Assembly: GCA_900315925.1 (NCBI GenBank)
Contig: ONAV01000009.1
Location: 1 to 64,000, forward strand
Direction of reading: 5' to 3'
Origin: an uncultured Selenomonadales bacterium
Lineage (GTDB): Bacteria; Bacillota; Negativicutes; Acidaminococcales; Acidaminococcaceae
DNA: 64,000 bases
A program made the translations under genes and the position numbers. A model generated the notes under the pieces. That model did not search any database, was not told the origin of the DNA, and saw nothing but the letters and a program-made list of their open reading frames with translations. How positions within the stretch are numbered: position 1 is the first letter of the stretch; every line of letters starts with the position of its first letter. This document shows positions 48,093-56,436 of the stretch, one piece after another.

Positions 48093-49211
48093 ATGAAAAC
48101 CTGGAAATGTTTGTTGCAGACGACTTGTGTTGCGGCTCTGGTAGGCGCCACGGCGATGACCATGACGGCTTCTGCCGCAAAGGCACCTTTGGCGAAAGCA
48201 CCGGAAAAAATCCCCGTCATTCTGGACGCGGACATGGTGGATTTGTTTGATGACGGCGTAGCCTTACTGATACTGGCCCAGTCTCCCAAAGTAGACTTAA
48301 AGGGCGTAACGGTGGTAATCGGCAACAGCTGGGTAGAAGACGGCGTAGCCAGCACGATTCGCCATCTGGAAGGCATCGGCAGGACCGATATACCGGTTTT
48401 TGCCGGCAATAACAAACCGACCCGGCCCGGCCGTATTGAAAATATTAAGGCAGAAAAGAAACTGTGGGGCCGCGGCCACGACTCTCACTTGGGCGCAGCG
48501 GGGTATCCTAAGCCTGCTTCCTGGCAGGAAACTTACCGGGAACGGTATAAGAGCGAGCCTACCATTGGGCCGAAGGCGGAAGACGCCAGCGATTTTATCA
48601 TCCGTACCATTAAAGAAAATCCTCATAAAGTGACGATTGTAGGGATCGGCACCGGCGGCAATATTGCCAAAGCGTTGGAAAAAGATCCGTCCATCGCCCC
48701 GCTGGCGAAGGAAATCGTATACATGGCAGGCGCGTTCCTGCACGCGGGTAATGTAATGCCTACCGCGGAGTTTAATGTGTGGCTGGATCCGGAATCTGCG
48801 AAAAAGGAATATCGCGGAGCCTGGCCCAAACAGACCTTCTTCCCGCTGGATGTATGTGAAAACGAAAGAATCAATTACAAGAATTTCCTGGATCTGGAAA
48901 AGCGGGTAAAAAATCCCGTTTTCAAACATATGTGGGAAAATCATTACCAGACCCCGCTGTTCCGGAATAATCAAAAATTCGAGAACTATATCTGGGATGT
49001 ACTGGCCGCGTCTTATGTGCTTGATCCGTCCATCGTTACCGAAGAAGTGTTCATGCCGGTTGACGTAAACGATACCTACTCCCTGTCTTACGGCGAGACG
49101 CTGGCTTTTGCGGGACCGGGACCGGAAGGTTCCCAGAAGGCCCACATCGTACAGAAGATTGACCGCAAGAAAGTTTGGAAAATCGTAACGGATACCTTTG
49201 ATAAATTATAA
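48093..49211 (+). CDS. Secreted nucleoside hydrolase (IUNH family)
   Basis: A 372-aa ribonucleoside hydrolase with a cleavable signal peptide (about residues 1-28, ending ASA-AKAP), so it acts outside the cytoplasmic membrane. The calcium-binding Asp cluster is ILDADMVDLFDDGVALL, a variant of the usual DTDxGxDD. VVIGNSWVEDG, IVGIGTGGNIAKAL, VYMAGAFLHAGNV and AEFNVWLDPESAK follow family order. Extracellular hydrolases release base and ribose for scavenging. GGAGGGAGGAG precedes the ATG. Transcribed alone, with a -10-like TATAAT at 48017-48022. Confidence 0.85.
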   Translation: MKTWKCLLQTTCVAALVGATAMTMTASAAKAPLAKAPEKIPVILDADMVDLFDDGVALLILAQSPKVDLKGVTVVIGNSWVEDGVASTIRHLEGIGRTDIPVFAGNNKPTRPGRIENIKAEKKLWGRGHDSHLGAAGYPKPASWQETYRERYKSEPTIGPKAEDASDFIIRTIKENPHKVTIVGIGTGGNIAKALEKDPSIAPLAKEIVYMAGAFLHAGNVMPTAEFNVWLDPESAKKEYRGAWPKQTFFPLDVCENERINYKNFLDLEKRVKNPVFKHMWENHYQTPLFRNNQKFENYIWDVLAASYVLDPSIVTEEVFMPVDVNDTYSLSYGETLAFAGPGPEGSQKAHIVQKIDRKKVWKIVTDTFDKL

Positions 49212-49312
49212 GGAACTGTTGAACCTGTGCCGTTCGCATGGTCGATGACAAACACTCCTGCGAATGGACCGGCGGTTCCAAAGTTATGTTGTAAACGTAG
49301 AGGAACTTATTT

Positions 49313-50125
49313 ATGAATCTCTTTACCCCTGCTGAATTTACGGAGAATTATGCCCAGGCCGGCGTGAAAAAAGCGTCATTGCCAGTGGGTAAAATGCTTT
49401 TGCTGGGTATGCTGGCCGGCTTCCTGATTGCCATGGGCGGCGCCACGGCCAGTACCGCGTCCCATGCCATCCCTAATGCGGGGCTGGCAAAGATGGTCAG
49501 CGGTCTGCTGTTCCCCTTTGGTCTGGCCATGGTCATTCTTACGGGCGCAGAATTATTTACCGGAAACGTGTTAATCAATATTTCCGTTTTTGAAGGAAAA
49601 ACAGGATTCGGTTCCATGCTGCGCAACTGGGTGTGGGTGTATATCGGTAATTTCTGCGGCGCCATTCTGGTAGCAGCGGGAATGGCGTTTTTAGGCTGCC
49701 TGAATTTGTCCGGCGGAGGCTTCGCCGTGTCGGCAATCAAGGTGGCGGCAGCCAAAAATTCGATTCCATTTCTGACGGCGGTGGGGCTGGGCTTTTTCTG
49801 TAATGTGCTGGTAACCATTGGCGTGCTGATCAGTCTGGGCTCTAAAGATACCATCGGACGTTTTATCGGCGCCTATATGCCGGTAGCTTTCTTCGTCATC
49901 TGCGGCTTTGAGCACAGCATTGCCAACATGTATTATGTGCCCACCGGTATTTTTGCCGCGTCGAACCCGGCGTACCAGGCGCTGGCTGTGAAAGCCGGAG
50001 TCAATCTTGCCAATGTCAGCTGGGGAAGTTTCTTTATGGGAAATCTCCTGCCCGTGACGCTGGGCAATATATTAGGCGGACTTGCCATCAGCTTTATCTT
50101 CTGGTATTGTTACGGGAAAAAATAA
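49313..50125 (+). CDS. Formate/nitrite transporter (FNT family)
   Basis: A 270-aa pentameric channel subunit with six membrane segments. It has FNT features: KMLLLGMLAGFLIAMGG, FPFGLAMVILTGAELFTGN (the omega-loop region) and the central His in FEHSIANMYYVP that gates formate. It probably exports formate from mixed-acid or pyruvate formate-lyase fermentation. No formate lyase gene is adjacent. The 101 bases upstream contain a hairpin (CCGTTCGCA with TGCGAATGG) of unknown role. Confidence 0.9.
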   Translation: MNLFTPAEFTENYAQAGVKKASLPVGKMLLLGMLAGFLIAMGGATASTASHAIPNAGLAKMVSGLLFPFGLAMVILTGAELFTGNVLINISVFEGKTGFGSMLRNWVWVYIGNFCGAILVAAGMAFLGCLNLSGGGFAVSAIKVAAAKNSIPFLTAVGLGFFCNVLVTIGVLISLGSKDTIGRFIGAYMPVAFFVICGFEHSIANMYYVPTGIFAASNPAYQALAVKAGVNLANVSWGSFFMGNLLPVTLGNILGGLAISFIFWYCYGKK

Positions 50126-50184
50126 AAAACAAACTGGTTTATGTCAGAAACTTTATATCATACCGTCTGATCATAACCGAGCTA

Positions 50185-50216
50185 AAGCCTGCTTGCAATA
50201 CAGCAGGCTTCTTTTA
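50185..50216 (+). terminator. Rho-independent terminator after the FNT gene
   Basis: AAGCCTGCT (50185-50193) / AGCAGGCTT (50202-50210) is a perfect 9-bp stem followed by CTTTTA. Confidence 0.85.
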
Positions 50217-50230
50217 TAAAAGGTGGATCT

Positions 50231-52234
50231 ATGTTACTTCTTTCGATTGAGAATCTGGCCCACAGTTATGGGGAACGGACGCTTTTTAAAAATGTAAATT
50301 TCAATATTGAAACCGGAAATAAAATCGGCCTCATCGGCATCAACGGCACAGGGAAATCCACATTGCTGCGGCATATTGCGGAACTGGACGGGGGCAAGGA
50401 CCCGGAAACGGGCGAGCCGGGAAAGATTATTCCGAACGGTACCTGCGTCATGGAATATCTGCCGCAGGACCCTCCTTTTGAACCGGATGCCACGGTGATC
50501 GGGCAGATTTTCCGGGGCGATTCCCCCATGATGAAACTGCTGCGGAGCTATGAAACCGTGTTAGATGAAACGGCGCTGCAACCGGATGATGCGGCGGTGC
50601 AGCGGAAACTGCTGGAAGTGCAGCAGCAGATGGACCAGCATTTTGCCTGGCAGCTGGAAAGCGAGGCAAAGGCGGTATTAAGCCGTTTGGGGATTACGGA
50701 TTTCAATCAGAAGATGAAGACCCTGTCCGGCGGGCAGCGCAAGCGGGTGGCCCTGGCCGGCGTGCTGGTGCGTCCCTCCGATCTGCTGATCCTGGATGAG
50801 CCGACGAACCACATGGACAATGAAACCGTTGCCTGGCTGGAGGGACAGTTACAGAAGCGCAAGGGCGCGCTTCTGATGGTGACCCATGACCGGTATTTCT
50901 TTGACCGCGTCATCAACCGCACGCTGGAACTGGATAACGGTACTGCCTATCTGTACACCGCCAACTACAGCGGCTTCCTGCAAAAACGAGCGGAGCGGAG
51001 GGAACTGGAAAGCGCGGCGGCCCGTAAGCTGCAGAATATTTACCGGCGAGAACTCGCCTGGATCAGCAGGGGTGCGGAAGCCCGCCGTACAAAGAAGAAG
51101 GACCGGGTAGAACGGTTTGCAGAAATCGAAGCGGCCGCCAAAGAAAAGGTGAACCGGCAGGAACTGGAAATCACTTCCGCGGCGACCCGCCTTGGCAAGA
51201 CGGTGGTGGAACTGGAACACGTATCCTGCTTTTATGAAGGGATTGAATACATCCACGATTTCAGTTATATCCTGCTGCGGGATGACCGGGTGGGGATCAT
51301 CGGTCCCAACGGCGTGGGGAAGACCACCCTGATGGATATCATTGCAGGACGGCTGCAACCGGACAGCGGCACGGTAACCATTGGGCAGACGGTAAAGATT
51401 GGCTATTTTTCCCAGCACAGTGAATTTCCCGACACCCGGGAACGTGTGCTGGAATACATACGGGACGCAGGCAATTATGTGCTGGCGGCAGACGGGACCT
51501 ATATCAGCGCGGCCATGATGCTGGAACGGTTCCTGTTCCCACCGGAACTGCAGTGGGTGCCCATCAGCAAACTCAGCGGCGGGGAACAGCGGAGGCTGTA
51601 CCTGCTGCGCATTCTGATGGAAGCGCCGAACGTGCTGCTGCTGGACGAACCTACCAACGACCTGGATATCCCTACGCTGTCGGTACTGGAAGAGTATCTG
51701 GATACCTTTGCGGGGGCTGTGATCGCCGTGTCCCATGACCGGTATTTCCTGGACCGCTTTGCCAGACGAATCTTTGCCGTTGAGGCAGGCGGTATGCTGC
51801 GGCAGTACCCCGGCGGTTACAGCGATTATGAAAGGAGCAGGCAGCTGGAGGCGATGGAGCAGGAAGAAATGAAAGGCCCCGGCGAAGTGCTGCAGAAAAA
51901 TTCGCAAAACAAAAAGAAACCGGCTGAGAAGAACCAGACTGCCGGTTCCGGTGACGATGCAAAAAGAGAACAGGCTGAAGCGGATGGAGCGGGCAAAGAA
52001 GAAATCGAAAACAAATCTGCCGGCCTTACGTTCAGTGAAAAAATTGAACTGGAAAAGCTGGAAGAAACCATAGCGGGAAAAGAAGCGGAAAGCAAAATGA
52101 TTTCCCGGGAAATAACCCTGGCCGGTAACGACTATGAAAAAATAGCGCAATTATCAGACGACTTAAACCGGGTGGAAAAGGAACTGGAAACGCTGACGGA
52201 ACACTGGCTGGAACTCAGTGATAAAGAAGGATAG
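50231..52234 (+). CDS. uup: ABC-F family ATPase, Uup-like
   Basis: A 667-aa cytoplasmic protein with two ABC domains and no membrane part. Domain 1 has GINGTGKST, LSGGQRKRVALAGVL and LLILDEPTNHMD; domain 2 has GPNGVGKTT, LSGGEQRRLYLLRIL and VLLLDEPTNDLD. The linker carries the helical arm. A C-terminal extension (about 530-667) has an Asn/Lys/Glu-rich segment and a final coiled coil (EKIELEKLEETIAGKEAES), as in Uup, which binds branched DNA and ribosomes. AAAGGTGG precedes the ATG. Confidence 0.88.
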   Translation: MLLLSIENLAHSYGERTLFKNVNFNIETGNKIGLIGINGTGKSTLLRHIAELDGGKDPETGEPGKIIPNGTCVMEYLPQDPPFEPDATVIGQIFRGDSPMMKLLRSYETVLDETALQPDDAAVQRKLLEVQQQMDQHFAWQLESEAKAVLSRLGITDFNQKMKTLSGGQRKRVALAGVLVRPSDLLILDEPTNHMDNETVAWLEGQLQKRKGALLMVTHDRYFFDRVINRTLELDNGTAYLYTANYSGFLQKRAERRELESAAARKLQNIYRRELAWISRGAEARRTKKKDRVERFAEIEAAAKEKVNRQELEITSAATRLGKTVVELEHVSCFYEGIEYIHDFSYILLRDDRVGIIGPNGVGKTTLMDIIAGRLQPDSGTVTIGQTVKIGYFSQHSEFPDTRERVLEYIRDAGNYVLAADGTYISAAMMLERFLFPPELQWVPISKLSGGEQRRLYLLRILMEAPNVLLLDEPTNDLDIPTLSVLEEYLDTFAGAVIAVSHDRYFLDRFARRIFAVEAGGMLRQYPGGYSDYERSRQLEAMEQEEMKGPGEVLQKNSQNKKKPAEKNQTAGSGDDAKREQAEADGAGKEEIENKSAGLTFSEKIELEKLEETIAGKEAESKMISREITLAGNDYEKIAQLSDDLNRVEKELETLTEHWLELSDKEG

Positions 52235-52275
52235 ATAAGATATATAAAAAGGAATTTAGCAAGCTATAAAATATT

Positions 52276-52451
52276 CCGGCAAGGACAAGGCAACACAAAC
52301 CCGTCAATGACTGCTATTCCATGGATTTATTCGCCTGTGGCTTCGGAACTCGGGACTTCGTCCCTCAAACAGCCTCGCCACGACGGCTCATTTCATCTCA
52401 TGGAATGACGCAATCGTTGCCGATGGTTTGCTTATGCCTTGCCCTTGCGGC
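52276..52451. repeat. Structured intergenic element, copy B
   Basis: A 176-base relative of the element at 47781-47951. The outer arms CCGGCAAGGACAAGGCA (52276-52292) and TGCCTTGCCCTTGCGG pair with two mismatches. The second stem CAAACC / GGTTTG replaces GCAAAAC / GTTTTGC of copy A by paired changes, and the third stem (CAATGACTGC / GCAATCGTTG) also differs while still pairing. The core 52312-52413 is 102 bases, as in copy A, and includes the hairpin GGGAC-TTC-GTCCC. It fills the gap between uup and the amino acid ABC operon. Confidence 0.8.
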
Positions 52452-52484
52452 ATAATCTTATGCTTGCAGATCCTGTTTTAGCCC

Positions 52485-52513
52485 TTTACAAATTTAGCAA
52501 GATAAAGTATAAT
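52485..52513 (+). promoter_or_regulatory. Sigma-A promoter for the amino acid ABC operon
   Basis: TTTACA (52485-52490), a 17-base spacer and TATAAT (52508-52513). It begins 34 bases after the structured repeat and 37 bases before the coding start. Confidence 0.8.
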
Positions 52514-52549
52514 TAACATACCATAAATATGAGGAAGGGGTTTTCCATC

Positions 52550-53329
52550 GTGAAAAAGATTTGTCTGGTATTATTTTCCATAATGATGATGCTTATGGTT
52601 GTGGGCTGCGGCAACAGCGGTCCGAAAAAGATGGTTATCGGCCTGGACGATAACTTTGCTCCTATGGGGTTCCGCAACGAGAAAAATGAAATTGTCGGCT
52701 TCGACATCGATCTGGCAAGGGAAGCCTGCAAACGCGCGGGCATGGAAGTTACGTTCAAACCCATTGACTGGAGCGCCAAGGAAGCCGAGCTGAACGGCAA
52801 GCGTATCGACGCCATCTGGAACTGCTTCACCATCAACCCGGAGCGTGAAAAAGTGATCCAGTTCTCCAAACCCTACATCAACAACTGCCAGGTTGTGGCT
52901 GTGCCCGTCGATTCCAAAGTCGAGACGCTGGCTGATTTGAAAGGCAAAACCGTCGGCGTGCAGGACGATTCCACCGGCAGCTATCTGCTGGACGGCAAGT
53001 ACGCTGATCTGCGCAAAGGCCTGAAAGAATACAAAAAATATCCTGACTTCGCTGCAGCATTCCTGGACATTGACTCCAAACGTCTGGATGCGGTTGTTGT
53101 GGACGAAATCCTGGTCCGTTACTACATGAAGAAGGCGCCCGGCAAATACAAAGTGCTGAAAGAAGACCTGGGCAAAGAAGTTGTAGGCGTTGGTTTCCGC
53201 AAGGACGACAAGGAATTTGCGGCTCGCATCGACAAAATTCTGGACGAAATGAAGAAAGACGGTACCTGCAAGAAGATCTCCATGCAGTGGTTCGGTACGG
53301 ACATCACCCGCTACGAGGATAAAAAATAA
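52550..53329 (+). CDS. Polar amino acid ABC transporter, substrate-binding lipoprotein
   Basis: A 259-aa solute-binding protein of the SBP_bac_3 family. The signal peptide ends at VVGCG (Cys about 20). MVIGLDDNFAPMGFRNEKNEIVGFDIDLAREAC is the family entry, and DSTGSYLLDGK supplies a ligand-contact loop. The substrate is a polar amino acid (for example cystine, glutamine or histidine) and cannot be narrowed by eye. GTG 52550 is chosen because it starts the signal peptide and AGGAAGGGG lies upstream. Permease and ATPase genes follow. Confidence 0.92.
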   Translation: MKKICLVLFSIMMMLMVVGCGNSGPKKMVIGLDDNFAPMGFRNEKNEIVGFDIDLAREACKRAGMEVTFKPIDWSAKEAELNGKRIDAIWNCFTINPEREKVIQFSKPYINNCQVVAVPVDSKVETLADLKGKTVGVQDDSTGSYLLDGKYADLRKGLKEYKKYPDFAAAFLDIDSKRLDAVVVDEILVRYYMKKAPGKYKVLKEDLGKEVVGVGFRKDDKEFAARIDKILDEMKKDGTCKKISMQWFGTDITRYEDKK

Positions 53330-53424
53330 TCCGTCGGCAACGGAAGGCTGCGCAAACCTGTGAATCGGACCGGTTCATGCAGGCAACTGACGTTGTTGTT
53401 ACATCTATCTTAAAGAAAATAGCA

Positions 53425-53457
53425 GCAAGGCCGATGGTTTGTACCACCGGCCTTTGC
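53425..53457 (+). promoter_or_regulatory. Hairpin between binding-protein and permease genes
   Basis: GCAAGGCCG with ATGG (53425-53437) can pair with CCA and CGGCCTTTGC (53444-53457). It has only a weak T-run. Such intra-operon hairpins often give partial termination or RNA stability, so that the binding protein is made in excess over the permease. Confidence 0.5.
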
Positions 53458-53539
53458 GTGCGTTAAGGAGCCGCTGATTTTCTCTTCTGCTGTTATGCAG
53501 GCTGAAGCAGCAGCCGTTCCTGAAATAACGGAGCATTTT

Positions 53540-54190
53540 ATGGACTATATCATTTCAATTATTCCCCAGATGCTGCTGGGGACCGTAGACACCTTACGGC
53601 TTTTCTTTATTACAATTGTGCTGGCGATTCCCCTGGGCATCCTTCTTGCGTTCTGCAGGGTTTCGTCTTTTAAGATACTGCGCAACGTGGTGGCGGCCTA
53701 TGTGTATGTGCTGCGCGGCACGCCCCTGATGCTGCAGCTTCTGTTTGTGTATTTCGGCCTGCCCTTTATCCCGGTCATCGGCATCCGCCTGGATGATTTC
53801 CCGGCGGCGGTGCTGGCCTTTGTGCTGAACTACGGCGCTTATTTCTGTGAAATTTTCCGCGCCGGTATCCAGGCAATCCCCAAAGGACAGTATGAAGCGG
53901 CCAAAACCCTGGGCATGAATTATGTGCAGACCATGAAGCGGATCATTCTGCCCCAGGTCTTTAAAATTATTCTGCCTCCGGTCAGCAACGAAACCATTAC
54001 CCTGGTAAAAGATACGTCATTAATCTACGTGCTGGCCATGAACGATCTGCTGCGTACCACACGGAACCTGGTGCAGCGTGATTTTAACATTATGCCGTTC
54101 GTGGTGGCCGCCGTGTTTTATCTGGTGATGACGTTAATTCTTACTTTTGGGTTCAACAAACTGGAAAAGCATTTCGCAAGATGGGACTGA
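53540..54190 (+). CDS. Polar amino acid ABC transporter, permease
   Basis: A 216-aa membrane subunit of the HisMQ/GlnP type with about five hydrophobic segments. The coupling loop has EAAKTLGMNYVQTMKRIILPQ, the EAA motif that contacts the ATPase. VYVLRGTPLMLQLLFVYFGLP is typical of this family. The start at ATG 53540 is supported by CGGAG; an in-frame ATG at 53495 would add a polar 15-residue extension without a ribosome site. It ends 6 bases before the ATPase gene. Confidence 0.9.
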   Translation: MDYIISIIPQMLLGTVDTLRLFFITIVLAIPLGILLAFCRVSSFKILRNVVAAYVYVLRGTPLMLQLLFVYFGLPFIPVIGIRLDDFPAAVLAFVLNYGAYFCEIFRAGIQAIPKGQYEAAKTLGMNYVQTMKRIILPQVFKIILPPVSNETITLVKDTSLIYVLAMNDLLRTTRNLVQRDFNIMPFVVAAVFYLVMTLILTFGFNKLEKHFARWD

Positions 54191-54196
54191 GAGATT

Positions 54197-54952
54197 ATGC
54201 GTAAGATAGAAGTAAGGAACGTTTGTAAAAAATTTGATGAGCTGGAAGTGCTGAAAGGCATTGACATGACCGTGGACGAAGGGGAAGTCGTTGCCATCAT
54301 CGGGCCTTCCGGCGGCGGCAAGAGCACCTTTCTCCGCTGTCTGAACAAACTGGAAACCATCAACGGGGGAACCATTTTAGTCGATGGGGAAACGCTGGTG
54401 AGCACGGACGAAAAGGGAAATGTGAATTATGCCGGGAATTCCTCTCAGATTGCCTGCAAAATGGGCATGGTGTTCCAGCAGTTTAACCTGTTTCCTCACA
54501 TGACGGTGCTGGAAAACCTGATGGAAGCACCGGTGCATGTGCAGAAACGGAATCCGGCGGAGGTACAACAAGAAGCGGAAGCCCTGCTGGAAAAGGTTGG
54601 CCTGCTGGATAAACGGGATCAGTATCCCCTGCGGCTGTCCGGCGGGCAGCAACAACGTGTGGCTATAGCCCGAGCTCTTTGCATGAATCCGGATATCATG
54701 CTGTTTGACGAACCCACATCTTCCCTGGATCCGGAACTGACGGGGGAAGTGCTGCGGACCATGCGCAGCCTGGCAGAAGAGCATATGACCATGGTTGTGG
54801 TGACCCACGAGATGGGGTTTGCCCGGGAAGTGGCGACAAAAGTGCTCTTTATGGCCGACGGATACATCCAGGAGCAGGGGGCGCCGGAAGAAATATTCGG
54901 ACATCCGAAAAATGAACGGCTCAAGAGTTTTCTGAAGAGTATCTTGAAATGA
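54197..54952 (+). CDS. Polar amino acid ABC transporter, ATPase
   Basis: A 251-aa GlnQ/HisP-type ATPase. Walker A is GPSGGGKST, the Q-loop is [18 protein letters not shown], the signature is [15 protein letters not shown], Walker B is [15 protein letters not shown], and the H-loop is [12 protein letters not shown]. An insertion with [16 protein letters not shown] after strand 3 is a little longer than usual. It completes the three-gene uptake operon. Confidence 0.94.
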   Translation: MRKIEVRNVCKKFDELEVLKGIDMTVDEGEVVAIIGPSGGGKSTFLRCLNKLETINGGTILVDGETLVSTDEKGNVNYAGNSSQIACKMGMVFQQFNLFPHMTVLENLMEAPVHVQKRNPAEVQQEAEALLEKVGLLDKRDQYPLRLSGGQQQRVAIARALCMNPDIMLFDEPTSSLDPELTGEVLRTMRSLAEEHMTMVVVTHEMGFAREVATKVLFMADGYIQEQGAPEEIFGHPKNERLKSFLKSILK

Positions 54953-55046
54953 GTGGCAGATAAATTACCATGATCTGGTTTCCGAATCAAACAATTTGTT
55001 ATGACTTGGTAAAAAAATATGCTGTTGTAATTCGGGAGGTTTCCTG

Positions 55047-55874
55047 ATGAATGAACTGGAAAACAAACGAAAAAAACTGGAAAATATATTAGAAGAGATG
55101 GGCAACGTGGCGGTTGCGTTCAGCGGCGGCGTCGACTCCGCCCTGCTGCTGGCCGTGGCGGCGCGGATGTATCACGTAAAGCTGATTGCGGTGACGGCGA
55201 CCTCCATAAGCTATGCAGAGCATGAAAAGGACGATGCCCAGCGCTTTGCCCAGCGTATGGGCGTGAAGCACCGCTATCTGGATTTTGACCAGATGAGCAT
55301 TCCTGAATTTGTGGCTAACGGACCGGAACGTTGCTATTATTGTAAAAAGGCTATCTTCAGCGCGATTCAGGCGTATGTGGCAGAAGACGGATTTACCAAT
55401 GTGGTGGACGGCAGCAATGCGGATGACGTGAAAGAATACCGCCCGGGGTCAAAGGCGCTGGCTGAATTAGGCATCCGGAGCCCGTTGAGGGAGGCCGGTC
55501 TCAGTAAAGACGAGATTCGTAAACTGAGCCGGGACATGGGACTCTTTACGGCGTCCAAACCGTCGTATGCCTGCCTTGCGACCCGTATCCAGTACGGAGA
55601 GCCCATTACGCCGGAAAAGCTGGCCCGGGTCGAACAGGCAGAAGATTTCCTGGCGAAGCTGGGCTTTACCCATATCCGGGTACGCAGTTACGGAACCCTG
55701 GTGCGCATTGAAGTGGAACCATCCCAGATCACCCTGATGGCACAGGTGAATACCCGCAACAAAATTATCGCCCGCTTCAGGGAACTGGGCTACAATTACA
55801 TTACGCTGGACCTGGCCGGATTCCGCAGCGGCAGCATGGATGCAGGATTACCAAAACCGCAGCAGAATTGTTAA
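55047..55874 (+). CDS. larE: ATP-dependent sacrificial sulfur transferase LarE-like protein
   Basis: A 275-aa PP-loop ATP pyrophosphatase related to LarE, which makes the nickel-pincer cofactor of lactate racemase by donating sulfur. The PP loop is AFSGGVDSALLL (about residue 25-36). ERCYYCKKAIF and KPSYACLATRI hold the conserved Cys residues, the latter being the sacrificial cysteine position. No larA, larB or larC is in the window, so the pathway may be elsewhere or the protein may serve another sulfur transfer. GGGAGG precedes the ATG. A palindromic repeat begins directly after the stop. Confidence 0.85.
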   Translation: MNELENKRKKLENILEEMGNVAVAFSGGVDSALLLAVAARMYHVKLIAVTATSISYAEHEKDDAQRFAQRMGVKHRYLDFDQMSIPEFVANGPERCYYCKKAIFSAIQAYVAEDGFTNVVDGSNADDVKEYRPGSKALAELGIRSPLREAGLSKDEIRKLSRDMGLFTASKPSYACLATRIQYGEPITPEKLARVEQAEDFLAKLGFTHIRVRSYGTLVRIEVEPSQITLMAQVNTRNKIIARFRELGYNYITLDLAGFRSGSMDAGLPKPQQNC

Positions 55875-55941
55875 GGAGACGCTGACGCAGTCAGCCAAAT
55901 AATATGCAGGCCGGCGTGTATGCGAATGAATCTAAATTTCC
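55875..55941 (+). repeat. Short palindromic repeat family, member 1
   Basis: It starts GGAGACGCTGACGCAGTCAG (with an internal GCTGAC-GCA-GTCAGC hairpin) and ends GCGAATGAATC...TTTCC. It aligns with the member at 56941-57012 and shares its ends with members at 56201, 57066, 62440 and 63567. It begins one base after the larE stop. Confidence 0.65.
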
Positions 55942-55960
55942 GCAAGTTCATAAAGTAAAA

Positions 55961-55996
55961 AACTCCGTTACCTTTTCAGATAACGGAGTTATTTTT
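55961..55996. terminator. Bidirectional terminator between larE and tRNA-Glu
   Basis: A perfect 10-bp stem, AACTCCGTTA (55961-55970) / TAACGGAGTT (55981-55990), with T6 on the right and A6 on the left. It can end larE on the + strand and tRNA-Glu on the - strand. Confidence 0.88.
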
Positions 55997-55998
55997 TG

Positions 55999-56073
55999 TG
56001 GCAGCGCCAATGGGAATTGAACCCATGATTTCGCCTTGAGAGGGCGACGTCTTGACCTCTTGACCATGGCGCC
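55999..56073 (-). tRNA. tRNA-Glu (anticodon CTC)
   Basis: Read on the - strand: acceptor GGCGCCA / TGGCGCT (G1 pairs with U72), D arm with GGTCAAGAGGTCAAGAC, anticodon arm TCGCC-CTCTCAA-GGCGA giving CTC, T arm ATGGG-TTCAATT-CCCAT, and encoded G-CCA. The cloverleaf is complete at 75 nt. Half of another tRNA lies directly upstream on the same strand. Confidence 0.9.
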
Positions 56074-56095
56074 GTGAGATTACGTAACTATTATA

Positions 56096-56125
56096 CTTCC
56101 TGTGCTACCATTACACCATCCCGGA
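56096..56125 (-). pseudogene. 5' half of a tRNA (tRNA-Gln-like), truncated
   Basis: On the - strand the sequence TCCGGGATGGTGTAATGG followed by TAGCACAGGA has a 7-base acceptor strand, T8/G9 and a D arm (GTGT / GCAC). It resembles the start of tRNA-Gln. After the first bases of the anticodon stem it turns into AGTATAATAGTTACG and then runs into tRNA-Glu 22 bases later. No matching 3' half (TCCCGGA) exists nearby, so the gene is broken. Confidence 0.7.
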
Positions 56126-56200
56126 GTGAGTACTTGTTTATGATAGCGCAATAGTAAGAAAATGTCAATAGTTTTTTTACATTTTCATAAAAGTTTTTTT

Positions 56201-56215
56201 AATCAGCGTCTCCTT
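56201..56215 (-). repeat. Short palindromic repeat family, solo end (member 2)
   Basis: AATCAGCGTCTCCTT is one terminus of the GGAGACGCTGATT family, in the opposite orientation to member 1. Members 1 and 2 bracket the tRNA-Glu / broken tRNA-Gln region as an inverted pair. The remaining 220 bases to the next gene hold only AT-rich sequence. Confidence 0.6.
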
Positions 56216-56436
56216 ACGCACGGCGGTATGGTTCAATTTTTCTTTCGGGAACTTGAATGAGACGGGAACGAATGGAAAGTTTTTTGTTCTGTTCGCTTTT
56301 CATTTATAAAAAACGTGCTATAATAAAAACGAACAACTGTTTCAAAAATGATAAGCGCCGGTTTCAAAACGATAAACGCTGCCGCTGGGGCAGGGTCCTG
56401 AACGGATTAACCGGAAAGAACGGAAAGGAAAACACA

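Noticed and set aside
47781-52451. The two structured elements as copies of an insertion sequence
   Set aside because: They are under 180 bases, encode no ORF, and show no target-site duplication. The arms differ in sequence but keep pairing, unlike terminal repeats of one transposon.
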